In this document: one piece after another, positions 9,011 to 17,491 of the stretch
Numbering within the stretch: the first letter of the stretch is position 1
Layout of the letters: every line of letters begins with the position of its first letter
Made by a program: the position numbers and the translations under genes
Origin: Actinosynnema sp. ALI-1.44
GTDB lineage: Bacteria; Actinomycetota; Actinomycetes; Mycobacteriales; Pseudonocardiaceae
Assembly: GCF_001984155.1 (NCBI RefSeq)
Contig: NZ_MTQO01000036.1
Coordinates: 62,001 to 126,000 of the forward strand
Reading direction: 5' to 3'
DNA length: 64,000 nt
Notes under the pieces: generated by a model
The model's input: the letters and a program-made list of their open reading frames with translations, nothing else
What the model was told of the DNA's origin: nothing
The model's database searches: none

Positions 9011-10456
9011 TCAGACGGCAACGGCGGTTTTGCTGGCCGCGTAGTAGTCACGCAGCGACTGGGCGATGGACAGGTGGATCCGTGACGAGGCAAGAAGTTC
9101 CGGCGGCGGCGTGAAGACCGGGTCGAACTCGTCCGCGATCCGCGTGTAGGCGAGGCGCAGGTAGTGCTCGATGGTCAACGGCAGGTCGACGGGCAGGCGC
9201 CAGTTGGTCTCGTAGCCGGTGGCCATCATGTGGGTGACGGTGTCGTTCACGATCTCCGCCCGGCTCAACGGCTGGATCGGGGGCCGCACCGGCCGGAACA
9301 GTTCCAGGTCTATTGTGGATTCCTCACCGAGGATCACGGCGGCCATCTCCCTGGCCAGCAACGGGGTGAGCGTGAGGCCGTCGCGGTAGGTGCCGGTCAT
9401 CATCCACAGGCCGGGCAGGCCGGTCTCCCCCAGCAACGGCATGCCGTCGAGCGCGACCGGCCGGTTGCCGACCTGGATCCGGTGCAGGTCGCTCCTGCCC
9501 AGGTTGCGGCGAACCTGGCGGACCCCGCAGTCGAGCAGAAAAAGCACGTCGGAAACCAACGCGGTCCGCCGCGGCTGCGGCGAGATGACGTTCGTGGCTC
9601 CGACGTAGACCTGGCTGCTGCCCCGCGGCACGACGTGCAGTCCACAGGCGAACGCACGGTTGGGAGTGCGAATGACACTGCGCGGCGCGGTCTGGTCGAT
9701 CGTGTCGACGAGGGCGGAGACGCCATATCCGCTGACCAGGCGCGGGATGACAGCGGCCTGATCCGGGACGGTGTCGAGAACAGCCTGCGTCGCGGAGCCC
9801 GCGGCGAGCACGACATGTCCGGCGCTCAACACCGTGCCGGACTCGAGCGTCACGCCGCCGGTGCGGTCGCCAACGCGATCGACACGCACCGCCTGTTCGG
9901 GGATCACCACACCACCGGCGGCGAGAAAAGCTTGCTCCAGTCGGACAAGCAACGAGTGCGCGTTCACCGCGTGCTCGTGTGGCAGGAACATCGCCTGAAG
10001 GGGCCGCGCTGTCGGCTCCGGGTCGAGCCAGTCGACGTCCTCGGCGTCGACGTCCTCGAACCGCTCGCCGTACTCGCTCAGCGCCCGGCGGATGGCGCGG
10101 TAGTTCTCCGTGTCGATCTCCGGGAGGCCCACGGTGTTGAGCATGACGATCGTGCCGTCGGCGGTCAGCAGATCCGTGCCGTCCGAGTCCGGCGACAGCG
10201 ACGCCAGCCACTCCGGCCAGAGCTTGCTCGCCTGGTACGCCCAGTCGAGCTTGGTCCGGCCGTGGGAGCTTTTCAGCAGCGTGGTCGTGACCTCGCCGAA
10301 CGTCCCGATCATGGCCCCGGCGGCCGACGACGCCGCCCCGGGCCGGTGCGGACGGCCCAACACGGCCACTCGCACCCCGCGCCGAGCCAGTACGAGCCCG
10401 AGCGACAGCCCTAGTGAGCCGTTCCCGACCACCACCACATCGTGCGCTTGACTCAT
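9011..10456 (-). CDS. DAO-type FAD-dependent oxidoreductase
   Basis: 481 residues. An N-terminal FAD-binding Rossmann motif (VVVVGNGSLGLSLGLVLARRG) and the GAASSAAGAMIGTFGE loop are followed by the substrate domain and a second FAD contact near the C-terminus (GTYRDGLTLTPLLAREMA), as in glycine oxidase/D-amino-acid oxidase-like enzymes. The substrate is likely an amine or amino acid, possibly carrier-bound because carrier proteins are abundant in this operon (inference). CGGAG precedes the ATG at 10456. It follows the acyl-CoA dehydrogenase gene by 25 bases and is followed by its shortened paralogue. Confidence 0.85.
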   Translation of the reverse strand: MSQAHDVVVVGNGSLGLSLGLVLARRGVRVAVLGRPHRPGAASSAAGAMIGTFGEVTTTLLKSSHGRTKLDWAYQASKLWPEWLASLSPDSDGTDLLTADGTIVMLNTVGLPEIDTENYRAIRRALSEYGERFEDVDAEDVDWLDPEPTARPLQAMFLPHEHAVNAHSLLVRLEQAFLAAGGVVIPEQAVRVDRVGDRTGGVTLESGTVLSAGHVVLAAGSATQAVLDTVPDQAAVIPRLVSGYGVSALVDTIDQTAPRSVIRTPNRAFACGLHVVPRGSSQVYVGATNVISPQPRRTALVSDVLFLLDCGVRQVRRNLGRSDLHRIQVGNRPVALDGMPLLGETGLPGLWMMTGTYRDGLTLTPLLAREMAAVILGEESTIDLELFRPVRPPIQPLSRAEIVNDTVTHMMATGYETNWRLPVDLPLTIEHYLRLAYTRIADEFDPVFTPPPELLASSRIHLSIAQSLRDYYAASKTAVAV

Positions 10457-10481
10457 GGTGTTTCTCCGTTCCACGGCGGTT

Positions 10482-12317
10482 TCAGGCTTCGGCCAGACGG
10501 TGGGTCAGGCTCGGCACTGTGGGGTTCTCCAGGATCATCCGGACGGGTACGCGCAGTCCCAGCCGTTCCCGCAGCCGGGCGGCCATCCGCACGGCGATCA
10601 TCGAGTGCCCGCCGAGGGAGAAGAAGTCGGCGTCCGGATCGACCGCCCGGACGTCGAACACGTCGCACCAGATGGCGGTGACGACGGCCTCGACGGTGTC
10701 GCCGACGAGCCAGCGCTCACCCACCCGAGCAGTGGCGTGCACATCGGCTGCCAGTTCGGCGGACAGGTCCGCCCAGAGAGCGTCGAGACGATGCCTGGCC
10801 GTCTCACATGCCGCGTCGGCCAGGTCTGGAGACACGGCGGAACGGGCGAGCACGACCGCCATCCCGAGCAGTTCACCGCCGATCCGGCCGATCAGCGCGG
10901 TGACGCGTTGCCGGGCGAACAGCTCGGCCTGCGAACGGCTCCGGGTCAGGGAGAAACAGGTCGTGCCCAGCCGAGCGGCTTGTGCTTGCACGTAGTCCCG
11001 GTGGCTGTCACCGCGCGTCTCGGTCGGCGGATCCGTTGGCTGGCCGGAGTAGTAGCAAGCCGTGAGGTTGTCCTCTGCCGACCAACGGTCCATCATCACG
11101 TCAACGCCACCAGCCACCCGCAGCGACCGCGCGTCACGCAGACAACGCTCGACCGGCAACGGCTGCGCGCCACGGGCGGCTTTGCTGCGCGCGGTCTCGT
11201 AGCCTTCCCCGCCGAGCAACGACATCGTCCGGTCGATCGCGCGCCAGGCCGCCAGCGAGGTGAGGTTCTTCGCCGCGGTGAGGTCAGGCGTGGTGTCGGC
11301 ACCGAGCAGGCACCACAGCTGGACGCTCTCGATCGCGAAGACGTCGGCGGCCGTCTCCCCCACCGAGCGGCGGACTTCCTCGTAGGAGCCGAGATCACGA
11401 CCGTCGATCCGGCGCCGGGTCACGAACTCGCGCGCCCAGTCCAGTGCCGACCGCGCGACCGCCAGCGACGGCGGGCCGATCACCAGGTGCCTGCCGAGCA
11501 CGGCGAGACGCCCCAGGTCGAGGTCGCCGGACCCCGGCCGCATCCGCCAGTCCTGGTCGACGGATTCGGGCATCAGGTGCTCGGCGGGCACGCGCACGCC
11601 GGACAACCGCAGCACCCCGAACGGCGCCCCACGCAAACCCATGAACTCCTGTGTGGTCACCACTTCGAAGCCGGGGCTCGTGGTGTCCACGAAGAACAGC
11701 CGGACCGAGCCGTCCAGAGTGGCCGAGACGTCGAGGAAATCGGCGATCGCGCCGTTGCCGACGAACAGCTTCTCGCCGGTGAGCAGGTACGCCGTGCCGT
11801 CCTCGGTCGGCACGGCGACGGTCGTCCTCGTCTGGTTCGCCGCGCCTGCCACCTCGGCGTCGGCCGCCGCGGACACGATGCCCTCGGCGACCCGGTCGGC
11901 GATGACGTCACGCAGCGGCCCGGACGGCAGCACCTGCAGGTACGCGCCCGAACCGAATCCATTGTGGATGGACAGCACGAAGGCGACCGGCATCGACCGG
12001 CGCGCGGCCGTTTCCACCACCCGGCAGGCGTTCAGCCAGGACAGTCCGAGGCCACCGAGCTCCGCGGGGATCATCAGCCGCATCAGCCCGGCGTCCTGCA
12101 GCGCGGCGACGAACCCGTCGGGGAGCTGCCCGGTCGCGTCGACCTCGTCCGGATCGACCCGGCGCAACAACTCCGTCAGGACGGCCACCGCTTGGTCTCC
12201 GGCGAGCTTGTCGGCTGGGTCCTGCTCGGGGAACGGGCTCAGCAGATCCCAGCGCACCCGCCCCGCGTACAGCTCACGGAGCACGCTCGTCGCCGGCGAG
12301 GTATCGGAGGAGGTCAT
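10482..12317 (-). CDS. Acyl-CoA dehydrogenase fused to a C-terminal carrier domain
   Basis: About 611 residues. The main body is an acyl-CoA dehydrogenase: IPAELGGLGLSWLNACRVVE at the N-terminus, GEKLFVGNGAIADF in the beta domain, and SLLGGEGYETARSK with ERCLRDAR in the C-terminal helical part. A linker of about 100 residues follows, and then a carrier domain whose phosphopantetheine site is DFFSLGGHSMIAVRM. Dehydrogenases of this type desaturate thioesters held on a carrier (as in prolyl-PCP to pyrrolyl-PCP oxidation), so this one may oxidise its own tethered acyl or aminoacyl group. The start at 12317 (GGGAG upstream) overlaps the upstream PKS gene by 44 bases; the reading before it is not used. 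Confidence 0.85.
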   Translation of the reverse strand: MTSSDTSPATSVLRELYAGRVRWDLLSPFPEQDPADKLAGDQAVAVLTELLRRVDPDEVDATGQLPDGFVAALQDAGLMRLMIPAELGGLGLSWLNACRVVETAARRSMPVAFVLSIHNGFGSGAYLQVLPSGPLRDVIADRVAEGIVSAAADAEVAGAANQTRTTVAVPTEDGTAYLLTGEKLFVGNGAIADFLDVSATLDGSVRLFFVDTTSPGFEVVTTQEFMGLRGAPFGVLRLSGVRVPAEHLMPESVDQDWRMRPGSGDLDLGRLAVLGRHLVIGPPSLAVARSALDWAREFVTRRRIDGRDLGSYEEVRRSVGETAADVFAIESVQLWCLLGADTTPDLTAAKNLTSLAAWRAIDRTMSLLGGEGYETARSKAARGAQPLPVERCLRDARSLRVAGGVDVMMDRWSAEDNLTACYYSGQPTDPPTETRGDSHRDYVQAQAARLGTTCFSLTRSRSQAELFARQRVTALIGRIGGELLGMAVVLARSAVSPDLADAACETARHRLDALWADLSAELAADVHATARVGERWLVGDTVEAVVTAIWCDVFDVRAVDPDADFFSLGGHSMIAVRMAARLRERLGLRVPVRMILENPTVPSLTHRLAEA

Positions 12318-15300
12318 GCGTCCGCTCCCGGAAGTAGAAGTGATCGCCTGGGAAGATCCGTGTTTCGAAGGGCCCGGTGGTGTAGCCGCGCCAGGCGTCG
12401 AGCAACTCGCCGCGTTCCTCGTCATCGCTGCCGCCGAGTGCGGTGATCGGGCACGTCAGCGGGGCGACGGGCCGTGCACGGTAGTCGGCGACGATGGCGA
12501 GGTCCGCTCGCAGCACGGGCAGCATCAGGTCGAGCATTTCGCGGTTGCCCGACAGTTCGGGCGGGATGCTGCCGTACTTCGCTTCGACAGCGGTGAGCAC
12601 GTCATCGGCGTGATACAGCTCGGTGCTGGGGTTGTGCAGGTGCGGCGCGCGGAACGCCGACAGGTGGAGCTGTTCGGGGCCTGGCCGTCCGGCGTCTCGC
12701 AAGGCGCAGGCGACCTCGTAGGCGACCAGTGCGCCGAGGCTGTGCCCGAAGAACACGAACGGCTCGACCAACTCGGTTTCGGCGATGAAGTCGTCCACCA
12801 GCGGTCGCATCGTGGTGTACGGCTGCTCGGCCAACCGGCTGCCCCGGCCGGGTGGTTGCACCGCCCACAGTTCGACTCCGGGCAGGCTGTCGGCCCAGGC
12901 CAGGTACTCCCCTGCTGAGCCGCCGCTGTGCGGGAAACAGTACATCCTCAGTGGAGCGTCGGGCCTGGGTACGCGGCGCAGCAGCCATCGCCGGTCCTGC
13001 GCGGGGGCGGCTGTGTCCTGGGCGTCGACCAGTGCGGCCAGCCGAGCGACCGTCGGAGCTTGGAAGAACGTGCGGGCGGTGAGACCGTCCCCGAGCTCAT
13101 CACGGACCGCGCCAAGGATGCGGGCGGCGACGAGCGAGTCGCCGCCGAGGTCGAAGAAGTCGTCGTGGGCACCGACATGGGACATGCCCAGTGCTTGGGC
13201 GAAGGCAGTGGCCAGGATCTTCTCCGTGGCCGTCATCGGCGCCGCCGTGGTGTCCCGTACCGGGGCGGCCTCGGGGATGTTCTCCTCGTCGAGCCGGAAC
13301 CTGGTTCGTTGGAAGGGATACGTGGGCAGCTCCACCTTGCGTCGCACGTGATCCTGGTGCAGCGCGGACCAGTCGAGTGCCACGCCGGACGCCCACAGCC
13401 GTCCGGCGGCGCGCAGCATCGTGACAGTTCCACCGTCCCGGTCGGGCGCTATGGCTGCGGGCAGGCTCTGTGCCGTCGGCCGATCGGTGGCGCAGGCGGG
13501 ATGGCGGCGGGCAAGAGTGCTGAGCGTGTAGCCAGGTCCTACTTCCAGCAACGCGTGTTCACCCGATGCGAGCAGGGTTTCCAGGGCGTCGGAGAACCGG
13601 ACGGTGTGCCGCAGGTGGGCCGTCCAGGACTCGGTGTCCAGTGCTTCCTCGGCAGTGACCAGAGCGCCGGTGCGGTCGGAGATCCACGGGATCGCCGGTG
13701 GTCGCTTCGGGACGTTCTCGACCACGGCCGCGTATTCGGGCAGCACCGCTTCGACAAACGTCGAGTGCGCGGCCGCGGAGATCCGCAGTGGACGGACGTC
13801 GACCGCACGGGACTCCAGCAGCGCCCGCAACGCCTGCACTTGGTCCGTCGGGCCCGTGACCACGCACTGGTCCGGACTGTTCACCGCCGCCACGACCAGG
13901 TCACCGGTGAGCAGCGGTGCGAGCTCCTCCGGGACAAGGGGAACGGCGAGCATCGCACCGGCAGGAAGGTCCCCGAGCAGGCGCCCACGGGCGAGTACCA
14001 ACCGCATGGCGCCCACCAGATCAAGCACTCCTGCGGTCATGGCCGCCGCGTACGCACCGAGGCTGTGCCCCAGCACCACTGCCGGGACGACACCCCGCGC
14101 GAGCCACAGCTGTACCAACGCGTACTGGACGGCGAACAACGCGGGCTGACAGAACCGCATCTCGTCGAGCCGCTCCTGTGCCCCGGCATCATCACGCGGG
14201 TAGATCACGTCACGCAGATCAACACCGAGGTCGTCGGCGGCCAGGTCGGCGCAGGCGGAAACGGCCGACCGGAACACGGGTTCGTCGCGGTACAGCTCGG
14301 CGCCCATCCCGAGGTACTGGCCACCCTGCCCGGGGAACAGGAACGCCATGGAACGCCCGTCCCGCGCGGTCGCCCGTTCCTCGGTGGGCAACGCCGAGGC
14401 AGAAGCCACGACGAACGCTCGTTCCGGGAAATGCCGCCGCCCGGTCTGCAGTGTCCACGCGATGTCACCGAGCGCGTCCGTCGTGCGCGTCAGGTGTTCG
14501 GTCAACCCACGAACCGCCGCCGCGAGAGCCTGGGACGTACGCGCGGACACTGGCAGCAACTGATGTCCGTCACGTCGCATCGGCTTCGGCGCCTGCGGGG
14601 ATTCCTCGACCACCACGTGCGCGTTCGTCCCACCGAGACCCAACGAGTTCACGGCGGCCCGGCGCGGCGTCTCCCGGCGCGGCCACGCGAGTGGTTCGGC
14701 GCTGACCACGAACGGGCTCCGCTCCAGCATCAGGTCGGGGTGCGGGCGGCGGAAGTGCCGTGTTCCGGGGATGACACCGTGCCGCAAGGCGAGAACCACC
14801 GTGATCAGGCCGATCACCCCCGCGGCCGCGTCGGTGTGGCCGGTCGACGACTTCACCGAGCTCAACCGGCAGAACCCGGTGGCTTCGGTCCCGAACGCCT
14901 TGGTCAGGGCGCGTACCTCGATCGGGTCACCGGCTTGCGTCCCGGTGCCGTGCGCCTCGACGTACTCGATCGTGGTGGGATCGATGTCCGCCACGAGATG
15001 CGCGGTCCGCACCGCCTCCGCCTGCCCCGCCACGCCAGGCGCGAAGAAGCCCACTTTCCCGGCGCCGTCGTTGGTCACTGCCGAGCCCCGGATCACCGCC
15101 AGCACGCGGTCGCCGTCGTCGAGCGCGTCCTCCAATCGTCGCAGCACGACGACACCGGCACCGTCGCCCGCGACCGTGCCGTTCGCGTCGGCGTCGAACG
15201 ACCGGCATCGCGCGTCTTCGGACAACACATCCTCGTCGCCCCCGCCCGGCACAGGCGTGGGGACGTGGACAGTCACCCCACCGGCGAGCGCCAGGTCGCA

Positions 15301-15834
15301 GTCGCCGGACAGCAGCGCCTGGCCCGCCATGTGCACTGCCACAAGCGATGTCGAGCAGGCGGTCTGGACGGACACGGCCGGTCCGCGCAGGTCGAGTTTG
15401 TACGCGACCCGGCTGGTGAGGAAATCGGAACCGGAGGCGTTACGCAGTTCCCACGATGTGCTGCCCGGGAAACGGTGTTGGTGCGCGCGCAGCGCGCTGG
15501 TGTGCTCGGTGATGCCGCAGCCGCCGAACACCCCGATCGAGCCCGGGTACGTTGACGGGTCGCATCCGGCGCTTTCCAAGGCCTCCCAGGCGCATTCGAG
15601 GAACACGCGGTGTTGCGGGTCCAGCATCAGGGCTTCGCGTGGGGAGAACCCGAAGAAGGCCGCGTCGAACATGTCCGTGCCCGGCACCACGCCGTACCCG
15701 AACACGCGCCCGTCCGTCTCCTCGCGGGTGATCAGGTCGTTCCCGGAGAGGAGGTTGGTCCAGAACTGGTTTATGTCGCGTGCACCGGGGAACCGGCCCG
15801 CCATCCCGACGATCGCCAAGTGGTGATCACTCAT
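12274..15834 (-). CDS. Modular PKS protein KS-AT-ACP-TE
   Basis: 1186 residues. The order is ketosynthase (about 1-430), acyltransferase (about 505-790), carrier (about 865-935) and thioesterase (about 955-1180). The KS has Cys in QTACSTSLVAVH, His in EAHGTGTQAGDP and the second His in SSTGHTDAAAG. The AT has FLFPGQGGQYLGMG and GHSLGAYAAA. Where malonyl- or methylmalonyl-specific ATs carry HAFH or YASH, this one reads AAAH (RISAAAHSTF), so the extender cannot be assigned. The carrier site is DFFDLGGDSLVAARI, NRPS-like. The TE has FFGHSLGALVAYE and a late GDHFYF His, like type II or terminal TEs. There is no KR or DH, so the keto group is left or processed by other proteins. It starts 8 bases inside the C-PCP gene. 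Confidence 0.93.
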   Translation of the reverse strand: MSDHHLAIVGMAGRFPGARDINQFWTNLLSGNDLITREETDGRVFGYGVVPGTDMFDAAFFGFSPREALMLDPQHRVFLECAWEALESAGCDPSTYPGSIGVFGGCGITEHTSALRAHQHRFPGSTSWELRNASGSDFLTSRVAYKLDLRGPAVSVQTACSTSLVAVHMAGQALLSGDCDLALAGGVTVHVPTPVPGGGDEDVLSEDARCRSFDADANGTVAGDGAGVVVLRRLEDALDDGDRVLAVIRGSAVTNDGAGKVGFFAPGVAGQAEAVRTAHLVADIDPTTIEYVEAHGTGTQAGDPIEVRALTKAFGTEATGFCRLSSVKSSTGHTDAAAGVIGLITVVLALRHGVIPGTRHFRRPHPDLMLERSPFVVSAEPLAWPRRETPRRAAVNSLGLGGTNAHVVVEESPQAPKPMRRDGHQLLPVSARTSQALAAAVRGLTEHLTRTTDALGDIAWTLQTGRRHFPERAFVVASASALPTEERATARDGRSMAFLFPGQGGQYLGMGAELYRDEPVFRSAVSACADLAADDLGVDLRDVIYPRDDAGAQERLDEMRFCQPALFAVQYALVQLWLARGVVPAVVLGHSLGAYAAAMTAGVLDLVGAMRLVLARGRLLGDLPAGAMLAVPLVPEELAPLLTGDLVVAAVNSPDQCVVTGPTDQVQALRALLESRAVDVRPLRISAAAHSTFVEAVLPEYAAVVENVPKRPPAIPWISDRTGALVTAEEALDTESWTAHLRHTVRFSDALETLLASGEHALLEVGPGYTLSTLARRHPACATDRPTAQSLPAAIAPDRDGGTVTMLRAAGRLWASGVALDWSALHQDHVRRKVELPTYPFQRTRFRLDEENIPEAAPVRDTTAAPMTATEKILATAFAQALGMSHVGAHDDFFDLGGDSLVAARILGAVRDELGDGLTARTFFQAPTVARLAALVDAQDTAAPAQDRRWLLRRVPRPDAPLRMYCFPHSGGSAGEYLAWADSLPGVELWAVQPPGRGSRLAEQPYTTMRPLVDDFIAETELVEPFVFFGHSLGALVAYEVACALRDAGRPGPEQLHLSAFRAPHLHNPSTELYHADDVLTAVEAKYGSIPPELSGNREMLDLMLPVLRADLAIVADYRARPVAPLTCPITALGGSDDEERGELLDAWRGYTTGPFETRIFPGDHFYFRERTHDLLRYLAGDERAP

Positions 15835-17491
15835 CGCGTGTCCTCACGGCGGCCCGGCGGCGCTGGCGGAGCCGGTCGCGACCGGTGGCCGACCGTTCGG
15901 CCGACCGAACTGGCGCTGGGTCGTCGGAACCGCTGAGGTGCTGGGCGAGCGCGGCCACGGTCGGGAATTCGAGGAGCGTCACGAGCGGCGGCGTGGTGCC
16001 GGTCAGTTCCCGCAACCTGCCCTGCACGGCAGTCAGGGCGAACGACGTCCCGCCCAGATCGAAAAAGTTGTCGTGCGGTCCGACCTCGTCGAGCCCGAGC
16101 ACGTCCTGCCAGATCCCCGCCACCTCACGCTCCACCGTGGAGTCAGCGCGACCGGCGGATGTCGGTGGTCGTGGCACGTGCGGCGCGGGTGGCGTGAGGT
16201 CGGCCAGCGCCGGACTGGCGGACAGCGGCACGGCCGGATTGGTTGCGGCCCAGGCCAGCAGGTGCTCGAACCGCCCGGCGAGAAGCGCGATCGTGCTCTC
16301 GTCGAACAGGTCGGTCCGGTAGGTGATCGTCAACCGGAAGTCGTCGCCCGTCGCGCGGAAGATCGTCACGTCGATGTCGACCTTGGCGTCGTCGGGCGGG
16401 CAGTCGACAACGGTGGCTGTGGTGCCGGTCAGCCGGGGCGCGGCGATCGGCTCGGGCTCGAACGAGAAGAAGGCCTGTACCAACGGCGCGTGTCCGGGGT
16501 CGCGGTCCGGTGCCAACTCCGCGACGAGCCGATCGAACGGCACGTCCTGGTGCTCCAGGGCGTCCAGCAGTTCCGACTGCACCCGCTGCGCCAGTTCACC
16601 GAAGCCCGGGTCACCAGTGGTGTCGACGAGGATCGGCAGCGTGGTGACGAAGAACCCGATCACGGCCTCGAGTTCGGCCCGGTCCCTGGTGCTCACCGGG
16701 ACACCGACGAGCACCTTCGGCACACCGGACGACCGAGCCAGCAGCGCCGCATAAGTCGTCAGCGCAAGGACGAACGGCGTCACCCTCAACTGCTGTGCCA
16801 GGCTCAACGCCGGTGTCATGACCGCGGCGGGCAGCGTGCGGACGTGGTTCGCGCCTTGCGTTCCCGCCAGGCGCGGGCGGGGCCGATCGGTCGGCAACCG
16901 CAGCACGGTCGGAACGTCGGCCAGCCGTTCCCGCCACCAGAGCAGGTCCTCGGCGGCGGGCAGTCGGCCGTTCTGCCAGGCCGCGTGGTCGACAAGCTGA
17001 ACGGTCAGGCGAGGCAGGTCGTTCCGGCCGTCGTAGGCGTCGGCGAGTTCGTCGAAGAACAGGTGGATCGACGGACCGTCCGTGATGAGTTGGTGCATTA
17101 CCACGAAAAGGGTGTGCCGCTCCGGCGCCGACCGGATCAGCCGTGTGCGCAGCAACGGACCGGTTTCCAGGTCGAACGGTTCACGGACCCACTGCCGCAC
17201 CAACGTGTCGGAGTCACCCGAAGCGACCGGCAGTTTCACAGCCACGGGGGTGAGCCGTTGCGCGGCGTCGGCGAACGTCGTGCGCAGGGCTTCGTGGCGT
17301 GCCACGATCCGGCCGATCGCGGCCTCCAGCCGGGGCACGTCCAACGGACCGTCGAACCGGACAGCCACCGGCACGTTGTGCATCGACGTACCGGGGTGCA
17401 ACTGTTCCACCAAGTACAGCGCACGCTGTGCGGGCGAGAGCCGCAGCGGGGCACCGGTTCTGGGCAGCACCGGGATGATGTCGCCGGTCAT
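15827..17491 (-). CDS. NRPS condensation domain plus carrier, with altered HHxxxDG motif
   Basis: 554 residues. A condensation-family domain (SPAQRALYLVEQLHPG at the start, VGVPVSTRD, IGFFVTTLPILVD, EHQDVPFDRLV) is followed by a carrier (NFFDLGGTSFALTAV) and a basic tail. The active-site motif reads HQLITDG instead of HHxxxDG: the second histidine, normally the catalytic one, is glutamine (CAA codon at about 17090). The domain may therefore be inactive, be a scaffold, or use another chemistry. It overlaps the upstream A-domain gene by ATGA at 17488-17491, so that A domain probably loads this carrier in trans. Confidence 0.9.
   Translation of the reverse strand: MTGDIIPVLPRTGAPLRLSPAQRALYLVEQLHPGTSMHNVPVAVRFDGPLDVPRLEAAIGRIVARHEALRTTFADAAQRLTPVAVKLPVASGDSDTLVRQWVREPFDLETGPLLRTRLIRSAPERHTLFVVMHQLITDGPSIHLFFDELADAYDGRNDLPRLTVQLVDHAAWQNGRLPAAEDLLWWRERLADVPTVLRLPTDRPRPRLAGTQGANHVRTLPAAVMTPALSLAQQLRVTPFVLALTTYAALLARSSGVPKVLVGVPVSTRDRAELEAVIGFFVTTLPILVDTTGDPGFGELAQRVQSELLDALEHQDVPFDRLVAELAPDRDPGHAPLVQAFFSFEPEPIAAPRLTGTTATVVDCPPDDAKVDIDVTIFRATGDDFRLTITYRTDLFDESTIALLAGRFEHLLAWAATNPAVPLSASPALADLTPPAPHVPRPPTSAGRADSTVEREVAGIWQDVLGLDEVGPHDNFFDLGGTSFALTAVQGRLRELTGTTPPLVTLLEFPTVAALAQHLSGSDDPAPVRSAERSATGRDRLRQRRRAAVRTRDE

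Noticed and set aside
12928-15555. 875-codon plus-strand open frame opposite the PKS
   Set aside because: Shadow of the KS-AT coding strand caused by high third-position GC; composition is Arg/Gly/Val-rich with no domain.
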